This document shows, piece after piece, positions 15,289 to 20,772 of a DNA stretch of 20,772 nt. Position 1 is the stretch's first letter, and every line of letters starts with the position of its first letter. The position numbers were made by a program, and so were the translations under genes. Under the pieces are notes generated by a model, which worked only from the letters and a program-made list of their open reading frames with translations, was not told the DNA's origin and did not search any database. Source of the DNA: Bacteroidales bacterium (lineage in GTDB: Bacteria; Bacteroidota; Bacteroidia; Bacteroidales; Muribaculaceae); NCBI GenBank assembly GCA_004557385.1, contig SFEA01000039.1, positions 1-20,772 on the forward strand, given 5' to 3'.

Positions 15289-15853
15289 TGCAAGTGTCCT
15301 TGCGCCCAGTATCCCCAATCTTGCAGGCGAGATATAGCTGGACACCGGTAAACGTCTTGCTATTGCCGATGGTTGACTTTGCCGCACAATAGCGGCTTGC
15401 GTCTGTCAGCCATGTCATATTGCCAACGCCGCCAATATTAGCGCCGTTAAGCACATCAAGCATGATATTGATAAACAAGTCGCCGCGACTAACGGGAATG
15501 CCGTCACGTTCGACAAGTGACATCTGCCCCCCATAGAGGAAATCAAACGCATACACGACGGATGCCGTGTACAGGTCATTTGGTTGGTCATAGTAGTTGT
15601 AAATCTTAAGTATGCACTTACTGGTCGGGATTGCATCCTCCACCAAGTTGGTAAAGAATATGCCGTAATCCTCTTGCGGGCCAGTTCGCCACAGCAAGTC
15701 CAGCTTTTGGCTCATAGTCAAATTCGGCTTGCTCAGTGCGTCGTAGCTATTATACGCCATCATCTTCCACAAATCCTCTGCTTGCGGCGATGTGGCGAGA
15801 TATGTCATAATGTTATATTGAATAGACGGCAATGCCGACATTGAATTGAACAT
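15281..15853 (-). CDS. Putative tail-completion / neck protein
   Basis: This 190-residue protein starts at ATG 15853, 11 bases after AGGAGG. It is mixed helical and beta, with a Tyr-rich centre (LKIYNYYDQPNDLYTASVV). No catalytic or membrane motif is seen. It lies between the Ig-bearing neck candidate and the gene before the major tail protein, which suits a tail-completion or tail-terminator role. This is inferred from position only. Its stop overlaps the start of the next gene by 8 bases. Confidence 0.55.
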   Translation of the reverse strand: MFNSMSALPSIQYNIMTYLATSPQAEDLWKMMAYNSYDALSKPNLTMSQKLDLLWRTGPQEDYGIFFTNLVEDAIPTSKCILKIYNYYDQPNDLYTASVVYAFDFLYGGQMSLVERDGIPVSRGDLFINIMLDVLNGANIGGVGNMTWLTDASRYCAAKSTIGNSKTFTGVQLYLACKIGDTGRKDTCNG

Positions 15854-15871
15854 ATCGTCATCAACCTCCTA

Positions 15872-17164
15872 TTAACCAAACATACTGACGGTCTTAATCG
15901 GGAACACGACTGGCTCAACATCCAGTTCAGGCAATGTGGCAATCTTAGCAGACACACGCATCTCTACAACGCCGGTCTTTTTGACCTTGGTGCAAATTAC
16001 CGTATATGCGCCATCGCCGCTGATAGCAATGTACTTGCTGCCAGTACCCAGCATCTCAACCGTAACATCGGTCATGTCGCTATACAACTCACCGCCATAT
16101 TCGACGCCGACAGTAAAGGTAATCGCCTCATTCTGCCGAATTTTGCTGAATTTATCCAGCAACACAATATGCGGCGTGGCTTTTGGCACATCCACAATCT
16201 TAATGGTTATGCTGTCCGTCACATCGGGATTGCCCTCAAGCGCGGCAGTAATCACGGCTTCATCGCCAACGCGGCCATAGACAACATATTTGCCGCCAGC
16301 CTGCACGTCAATGATGCGCGGGTTGCTTACAGACCACAATACATGGCGGCTCACCTCTGCGCCATTAAACATGACAGTCGTATAGAACTGCCCTGTGCTA
16401 TCCGGCGTGATGTGCATATCTCCGGCATTGATTTGCAGTTTATAGTCGTAATCGCCATTATAGGCAACTCCCGCTTCTATATCATCGCCATCATGCAATT
16501 CGTCCAGATACAGGTCGAGTTCAAGATACGTCGGCTTTTCATGTACGGCGTCATAATTCAAGGCGTTCTGATATGCCAGCAGTTTGAATGGTCTGCCGCC
16601 AAACATATACCGCGTATTCAACTTGAACAACCGCAAGGTGTCCTTGTTGCCCTGCACCTTAACAATAGCATGGTTATTCGGCGTAATGACATATCTGCCG
16701 ACTTGCGCAGACGGTGCAGTCATGTCATAATCGACAACGCACGGGATTTCAAAAACGCCGCCATTCAGCGGGTCGCGAATCCGCATGACATTGTTGCAAC
16801 GCCTAATCCCGACATCTTGGGCAATACCACTGAAATGGCTGTAATCGTTGACAATCCAGAAACAATTTTGCATCTGATAGTATTGTCCTCTAACACAGGT
16901 GTGCTTGATGTCACGGAAATACAGCTTGCAAAAATCACGGGAGTCTTTATTTCCGGTCGTTACGTCACCCACAGTGGACTTGACCCATGCCTCGACACAG
17001 CGGAATTTGTCCTCGCCGATTGCCACTTGTTCCAGTATCTCGCCGCCATTCTCAGGAGTCTTAGCGGCACCATTGTCCCACTGCTCGTCTATGAACGCCT
17101 GCGCCAGTTCATTATAGTAATCATTCGGCGTAATTGCCTCATACTTGCCATAATCAGTCAGCAT
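15872..17164 (-). CDS. Head-closure / neck-region structural protein with Ig-like C-terminus
   Basis: The protein is about 430 residues. The N-terminal ~200 residues begin MLTDYGKYEAITPNDYYNE and include a Cys-containing stretch (YFRDIKHTCVRGQYYQMQNC..) and a beta-rich body typical of phage neck proteins. From roughly residue 235 the sequence changes to beta-sandwich style. One unit (..VSNPRIIDVQAGGKYVVYGRVGDEAVITAAL..) resembles bacterial Ig-like group 2 (BIg2) domains. A second related unit of about 90 residues follows to the end. ATG 17164 is preferred over GTG 17173, which is only two bases from the AAAGG element. It overlaps the end of the previous gene, so the two are translationally coupled. 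The Ig-like part could decorate the particle and bind surface sugars. That role is inferred. Confidence 0.6.
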   Translation of the reverse strand: MLTDYGKYEAITPNDYYNELAQAFIDEQWDNGAAKTPENGGEILEQVAIGEDKFRCVEAWVKSTVGDVTTGNKDSRDFCKLYFRDIKHTCVRGQYYQMQNCFWIVNDYSHFSGIAQDVGIRRCNNVMRIRDPLNGGVFEIPCVVDYDMTAPSAQVGRYVITPNNHAIVKVQGNKDTLRLFKLNTRYMFGGRPFKLLAYQNALNYDAVHEKPTYLELDLYLDELHDGDDIEAGVAYNGDYDYKLQINAGDMHITPDSTGQFYTTVMFNGAEVSRHVLWSVSNPRIIDVQAGGKYVVYGRVGDEAVITAALEGNPDVTDSITIKIVDVPKATPHIVLLDKFSKIRQNEAITFTVGVEYGGELYSDMTDVTVEMLGTGSKYIAISGDGAYTVICTKVKKTGVVEMRVSAKIATLPELDVEPVVFPIKTVSMFG

Positions 17165-17423
17165 CGGCTTCACCGCCTTTTACAAGACCGCAGATATGAA
17201 ACACGATGGACTTAACTGTGGACTGTTCCAGATTGATACCGGCACTCCGCAATCCACGAATATAACGGTATATATCCATCTGAGACGCGCCAAGATAATA
17301 CGCACTAATGCGGTCAAGATATGTCAGGTAGTCATTCTCTGTCACGCTGGAAGTCGGCTCAAACACATCCTCATACAGCAACAATATCTTGTACAGCGGC
17401 GCGGTCAATTTATTATTTCCCAT
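17154..17423 (-). CDS. Small helical protein in the connector cluster
   Basis: The start is placed at ATG 17423 because GGAGG lies five bases upstream. An earlier in-frame ATG (17435) and TTG (17438) overlap the previous stop and lack a binding site. The 89-residue product begins MGNNKLTAPLYKILLLYEDVF and appears helical, with a Tyr-rich middle and an acidic C-terminus. It probably acts in the head-tail interface like its neighbours. The family is unknown. Confidence 0.65.
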   Translation of the reverse strand: MGNNKLTAPLYKILLLYEDVFEPTSSVTENDYLTYLDRISAYYLGASQMDIYRYIRGLRSAGINLEQSTVKSIVFHICGLVKGGEADAD

Positions 17424-17434
17424 GTCGCCCTCCA

Positions 17435-17875
17435 TCAATATTCGTAGCTGTCGATATCTTGGAGCAAATAGCGCGTAGTCGCCCTATCAACTTCCTCGCG
17501 CAGTTTATCAATGATGTTGCCCTTTTCCTTAAAGTTCTGCGATTCGCTATTGTACGAATACTGGTTCTTTAAGCCGAGTTTCAACGCAATCTGCGCCGCA
17601 TTGTTTGTCTCTGTCTGCCACCATGCGATGACAAAATAACAGGACAGGATATAAATTTCAAGGTCGGTCAAGTCAGACATGAACTCTCGCTCATCGGCAT
17701 CATATTCAAGCGACTGACGGCATTGCCAGAAGTTAGGCAAGCACTGTATCAGCCAGCTATCCAGCCGCGCCTTGAAATCATCCTCGCTTTGGTCGAGCAA
17801 TTTAGACAGCTTGTAATCAGAAATTACCGCCAGTCCACGCTCTTCAATTTTATCAAAGGAGGTAATGTTGCTCAC
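17435..17875 (-). CDS. Putative head-tail connector / neck protein
   Basis: This largely helical protein of about 146 residues contains LTDLEIYILSCYFVIAWWQ and ends in a charged helix. Size, helical content and position two genes after the capsid fit a head-completion or adaptor protein of siphophages, but no family motif is decisive. The start is unclear. GTG at 17875 is almost touching the AAGAAGGGG ribosome binding sequence. An in-frame ATT nine bases downstream (17866) would have normal spacing. The stop overlaps the TGATG preceding the next gene. Confidence 0.6.
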   Translation of the reverse strand: MSNITSFDKIEERGLAVISDYKLSKLLDQSEDDFKARLDSWLIQCLPNFWQCRQSLEYDADEREFMSDLTDLEIYILSCYFVIAWWQTETNNAAQIALKLGLKNQYSYNSESQNFKEKGNIIDKLREEVDRATTRYLLQDIDSYEY

Positions 17876-17884
17876 CCCTTCTTA

Positions 17885-18526
17885 TTATTCGTTCTCAGGC
17901 TCAATGCCCATCAGGTCTTTGCCGCAGAGCTTGCCCAACTCAACAACAATGTTGGCGTCAACAGGCAGTCCTTCCAGTCGGCGGTCGGATACCATATCGA
18001 CAATAATGCGCTTCTGCGTGTCAGATGCGTTACGATAAATATCACACACTTCAGCAGCACTCTTGTGCAACAGCGACTTGACCTGCTCGTCAGACAGCAT
18101 TTCGGCATAGGCACCGTCAAGCTCTACCTCGCGCACAAAGTCAGCATCTGCAATATACACAACGCCACTCACCATAGTATTTGGCATATTGTTGACAATG
18201 GCACGAGCTTCGCTTTCAGGAATCATACGGCTGTCAAACTGTTTGTCCATATGATAGAAGCGATTGCCCTTAAGTGTTAGTCCGCCAGATGCAAGGTTGA
18301 TAAACTTAATGCTGCGAGTTTGCTTGTTGTCGGCGATAACTGACGTAGGCGTCGCCATCTGCGCATTCATCATTTCTTGCATCTTAGCCATCATCTCAGC
18401 CATCTGCTTTTCCTGCGCGGCAAGTTTAGCCTTCAGTTCAGCAGTCTCGTCAACAACCGGCTTATCTACGGTCTTAGCGACCTCATTTTCGGCATTGGGC
18501 TTGGTTTCATTCTTGGGTCTTGCCAT
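17885..18526 (-). CDS. Uncharacterised virion-region protein with Met-rich coiled coil
   Basis: This 213-residue protein starts at ATG 18526 behind AAAGGAAAA. Residues 1-28 are charged and disordered (MARPKNETKPN..). Residues about 28-60 form a Met-, Lys- and Glu-rich coiled coil (EMMAKMQEMMNAQM). The rest looks like a compact alpha/beta domain with FYHMDKQFDSRMIPESEAR and a helical C-terminus ending IEPENE. It follows the capsid gene and precedes connector candidates, so it may be a head-associated, neck or assembly protein. I do not recognise the family. Confidence 0.7.
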   Translation of the reverse strand: MARPKNETKPNAENEVAKTVDKPVVDETAELKAKLAAQEKQMAEMMAKMQEMMNAQMATPTSVIADNKQTRSIKFINLASGGLTLKGNRFYHMDKQFDSRMIPESEARAIVNNMPNTMVSGVVYIADADFVREVELDGAYAEMLSDEQVKSLLHKSAAEVCDIYRNASDTQKRIIVDMVSDRRLEGLPVDANIVVELGKLCGKDLMGIEPENE

Positions 18527-18566
18527 GACTTATTTTCCTTTCTATTTCCTTTTATTTTCCGTTTTG

Positions 18567-18595
18567 GGCACAAGGGGCATATAGCCCCTCATGCC
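18567..18595 (-). terminator. Strong hairpin after the capsid gene, without a U-tract
   Basis: The arms 18567-18578 and 18584-18595 form a 12-bp stem (two G.U pairs on the minus strand) around a 5-base loop, starting 12 bases after the capsid stop codon. The following minus-strand bases are CAAAACGG, not a T-run. It may therefore be an RNA stability or processing hairpin that caps the capsid message, or a partial terminator, rather than a full intrinsic terminator. Confidence 0.5.
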
Positions 18596-18607
18596 ACAGA
18601 GTAGCAA

Positions 18608-19702
18608 TTACTCAGTGATGTCGTACACACCAACAAAGGCACCGCCGATGAACTCACACGCATAGCTCTTGCGCATCGTGAAATTCTGGGACAGATCGGC
18701 GTTCTCATAGAACTGATTGCTGTTGGTCAGCGCAGTGCTCATAACCACAGTAACGGGCTTGGAAACAGCGCCGGACACAATGTACAGCTTGTCGTCATCC
18801 AGACCCATGCCGAAGTCGGCAGAGCCAGTAGGAGTCTGAGGCAGCTCGTAAACGGGGAAGCCATAGAAGTCCTTGACATAAGAGATGACGGGATTGGAAC
18901 CGTCAATCACGATACGACCGCCCAGAGAAGCATCGGGCAGGACATTCATCAGAGCAGCAGCAGTACCCATAATCACGGGCTTAGCCATCATGTTGTAAGC
19001 CTGAACACGCTGAGCCAGCTGCACCAGCTTCTTGCCATCAAACGCACCAGTCTCCTTGAAGGCGGCAGGATAAGTGCCATTCGCCAGACCAGCGTTCAGG
19101 GCGGAAATAATCTCGTTGTTCATGTCAATCTCAATGGAGATGACAATGGCGCGAACAGCCTCAGCCAGGTCATCCTTACCAGCATACACGCGAGCCATAT
19201 CCACATAGGTGGTGATGATGTGCTCAATGGGGCTAATAACAACATTACCCGCATACTTCTTCTGGCGGAAGGACGTTCTTTCGCCGCGAGCACCGCGAGA
19301 CACGGTATACAGGGTCTTGGGCGGCACCTTCATATTGACGACATCGCCATAACCAACGGTCTGGAAGTCGACAAAAGGAGCAAAGGTGGCGCGGACATAG
19401 CCGGGCAGCACAACATTCACCAGCGCATTGATGATGGCAAAATTCGCGTACTTGACCATAGGATTGGCAAAGAAATGGTCGCGATTCTCCTCGGTCAGCT
19501 GCACACCAGACAAGCGCTCCATCTCGGCAAAGTAAGCAGTACGCACCTTAGCGGACTTCTCGGACAGGGAAACAGAATGGTCGTAAGAACCCATGTTCTG
19601 ACCCCACTCCTCAGCCGCCTTATGGTTATGATAGTCAGCAAAAGCGACATAGCAATCAGTGTTGCCGTTGGCAAACATGACAATTTCATTAGCGATAGCC
19701 AT
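18608..19702 (-). CDS. Major capsid protein (HK97-fold-like)
   Basis: This 364-residue protein starts at ATG 19702 with an AAAGGAG site about 9 bases upstream. Length, composition and position after scaffold and decoration genes fit an HK97-fold major capsid protein. About residues 1-100 form a helical N-terminal part. Then comes a beta-rich stretch with GDVVNMKVPPKTLYTVSRG and a basic loop (RGERTSFRQKKY) that looks like the E-loop. The centre is a helical spine/A-domain region rich in Ala, Met and Asn, and the C-terminal half carries IVIDGSNPV and a YGFPVYELPQ segment. I see no obvious protease cleavage site near the N-terminus. Codon use is strongly biased to C- and G-ended codons compared with the tail-tip genes, as expected for the most abundant virion protein. 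The call is good, but the fold is recognised from sequence style only. Confidence 0.85.
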   Translation of the reverse strand: MAIANEIVMFANGNTDCYVAFADYHNHKAAEEWGQNMGSYDHSVSLSEKSAKVRTAYFAEMERLSGVQLTEENRDHFFANPMVKYANFAIINALVNVVLPGYVRATFAPFVDFQTVGYGDVVNMKVPPKTLYTVSRGARGERTSFRQKKYAGNVVISPIEHIITTYVDMARVYAGKDDLAEAVRAIVISIEIDMNNEIISALNAGLANGTYPAAFKETGAFDGKKLVQLAQRVQAYNMMAKPVIMGTAAALMNVLPDASLGGRIVIDGSNPVISYVKDFYGFPVYELPQTPTGSADFGMGLDDDKLYIVSGAVSKPVTVVMSTALTNSNQFYENADLSQNFTMRKSYACEFIGGAFVGVYDITE

Positions 19703-19746
19703 TTATATAATCTCCTTTACAAATTATGATATTGTGATGACGCAAT

Positions 19747-20238
19747 TTACGCCAGCTTCATCAGAACCCAAGTGGGAACGATCTCGGCGCCGCAATCGAT
19801 GGAGTGCTTGCCCAGAATCTGGAAGTGCGCACCAGACGCTTGAGCGACAGCAGTCAGCTTGCCAGAAGCCTGAACGGTAGCGTAAGTCTCGGTGGTAGGC
19901 TCGGCGGTAAACGCCTCGGCAGACAGCTCGATGCAGTCACCCTTCACCAGGCGCTTGACAGAGATGGGCTTACCAGCAACGTTGGTGAAATAGCGGGGAT
20001 CATCATAAATCTGGGCATCAATGCCGTAACCCTGTGCGGGGGTGCCGCAAATCAGGTCGGGGGAAGCATCGGCGGAAACGGCGAACTCATAGCCGCCATC
20101 AGAAGCCAGACCGATAGCGCCCAGCTTGACAAAAGTACCGTTGTCCATATCGGACTGGGCAATGCCTACATAATTCATAGAATCAACGTCCCAAAACGCG
20201 CAATGGGTTCCGTTGAAAATCGCGTGATTGTTAGCCAT
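19747..20238 (-). CDS. Probable capsid decoration / head-stabilising protein
   Basis: This is a 163-residue protein starting at ATG 20238 behind a clear AAGGAG site. It lies between the scaffold-like gene and the major capsid gene, the usual place for a decoration or head-stabilising protein. The sequence is Gly-, Ala- and Asp-rich, looks beta-strand rich, and has no signal peptide or membrane segment. The C-terminal third (Thr/Ala/Val-rich, ending WVLMKLA) could be a trimerising or surface domain. Codon choice resembles that of the capsid gene (many GAG, CAG, GTC, GCC), consistent with high expression. I do not recognise a named family, so the role is inferred from position and composition. 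Confidence 0.55.
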   Translation of the reverse strand: MANNHAIFNGTHCAFWDVDSMNYVGIAQSDMDNGTFVKLGAIGLASDGGYEFAVSADASPDLICGTPAQGYGIDAQIYDDPRYFTNVAGKPISVKRLVKGDCIELSAEAFTAEPTTETYATVQASGKLTAVAQASGAHFQILGKHSIDCGAEIVPTWVLMKLA

Positions 20239-20269
20239 AATAATAAATCTCCTTCATTAAAATATTTTT

Positions 20270-20770
20270 TTACAGTCTATCCCAAACGCTGGTAGACTTG
20301 GTTTTCTTGGAGTCAATAGGCGCAGCAAAAGTAAACACGCCCATATCGTCCTTCTTGACGGACTTCTTCACCTCGCTAAAGCAAACGGCCTTAACCTTAT
20401 TGCTCCAAGCGTCGAAATTCGTCTCGTCGCAAGCCAGACCTTCCTCACGGAAAGCGGCAAATTGCTCGTCATTGACAAACGGCTTGATTTCTGCCATAAT
20501 AGCCTCAACGGCACAAGCGTTCTCCTTAGCCATGACCGCCTTCTTGTACTCGCGCAGGTCAGCCAGCTCGGTATCACGCTCCATGATGATATTATCGCGC
20601 TCCTCAATGTCCTTTTCGAGCTGAGCAATCTTAGCCATCATCTCGTCCTCGGACATCTTGCCCTCATTGTCGTCATCATCCTGCTCAGCAATGCGATAAT
20701 CGGCGACATTCTCAGGCTCGGCAAACTTCTTCATGTTGTCCGTCTCAATAAATTCCTGCTCAACTTCAAC
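20270..20770 (-). CDS. Scaffold / prohead-core protein, C-terminal part (5' end outside window)
   Basis: The frame stays open from the window edge to the stop at 20270, so this is the C-terminal 166 residues of a longer protein. The first ATG (20734) has no Shine-Dalgarno sequence and is preceded in frame by acidic codons (VEVEQEF..), so it is probably internal. The visible part is very acidic near the start (a run of four Asp). A long charged coiled-coil follows, roughly 25-70 residues after that ATG, rich in Glu, Lys, Met and Leu. It ends in a basic stretch and a terminal SVWDRL. A charged coiled-coil just upstream of decoration and major capsid genes fits an internal scaffold, either free-standing or fused behind a prohead protease. 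No protease motif is visible in this part. The scaffold role is inferred from composition and position. Confidence 0.6.
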   Translation of the reverse strand, partial: VEVEQEFIETDNMKKFAEPENVADYRIAEQDDDDNEGKMSEDEMMAKIAQLEKDIEERDNIIMERDTELADLREYKKAVMAKENACAVEAIMAEIKPFVNDEQFAAFREEGLACDETNFDAWSNKVKAVCFSEVKKSVKKDDMGVFTFAAPIDSKKTKSTSVWDRL

Positions 20771-20772
20771 AA

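Noticed and set aside
14467..15387. A 306-residue version of the gene before the major tail protein
   Set aside because: The extra N-terminus overlaps the previous gene by over 100 bases and lacks a binding site. ATG 15288 has one.

Overview
This window looks like part of the late structural region of a tailed bacteriophage or prophage with a long non-contractile tail. Every gene I can support lies on the minus strand, so the functional order runs from base 20772 down to base 1. Strong AGGAGG-type ribosome binding sites, the tape measure C-terminus (a VGEQGPELRVLN-like motif) and the style of the tail proteins suggest a Bacillota (Clostridia-like, probably gut) host. That host call is inference.

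Layout in transcription order: a scaffold/prohead-core C-terminal part (cut by the window edge), a probable capsid decoration protein, the major capsid protein, a coiled-coil protein, and a run of head-tail connector or neck candidates. One of these is a 430-residue protein with an Ig-like C-terminus. Next come a 273-residue protein, the major tail protein with an Ig-like tail domain, and a strong intrinsic terminator. After the terminator are five smaller genes: a Cys-rich protein, a coiled-coil membrane protein, a chaperone-like protein, an HK97-gp10-like protein and a RuvC-like resolvase. The tape measure gene follows, then a second terminator. Last come the baseplate and tail-tip genes: a small protein, two FN3/beta-rich proteins, a hub-like protein, two related proteins with carbohydrate-binding-like repeats, a C-type-lectin-like tip protein, and the start of one more gene cut at base 1.

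The standout feature is the tape measure gene (11152 down to 6157). It is not one reading frame but four exons separated by three group I introns of 640, 347 and 334 bases. Joined at the splice sites I infer, the exons give a continuous protein of 1224 residues. Each junction is supported by a P1 helix with the expected U.G pair at the 5' site and a terminal G at the 3' site. Introns 1 and 3 also show a P10 helix. All three show a P7 pairing with the R/S core sequences, and introns 2 and 3 show compensatory changes in P3, P4 and P7. All three introns are phase 0 and sit within about 195 codons.

Introns 2 and 3 carry no gene. Intron 1 carries a gene for a 65-residue single-pass membrane protein that does not resemble a homing endonuclease. 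It has its own perfect sigma-A promoter (TTGACA, 17-base spacer, extended-10 TGCTATAAT) and a full Shine-Dalgarno sequence, and its stop codon lies 3 bases before the intron end. A self-splicing intron carrying an independently expressed small membrane gene inside a tape measure gene is the most unusual system in the window.

Secondary points are a probable AUA start codon with an ideal ribosome binding site, a lectin-fold tip protein of the type often diversified by retroelements, and a RuvC-like nuclease embedded in the tail cluster. I saw no CRISPR array, rRNA, convincing tRNA, integrase or insertion sequence.
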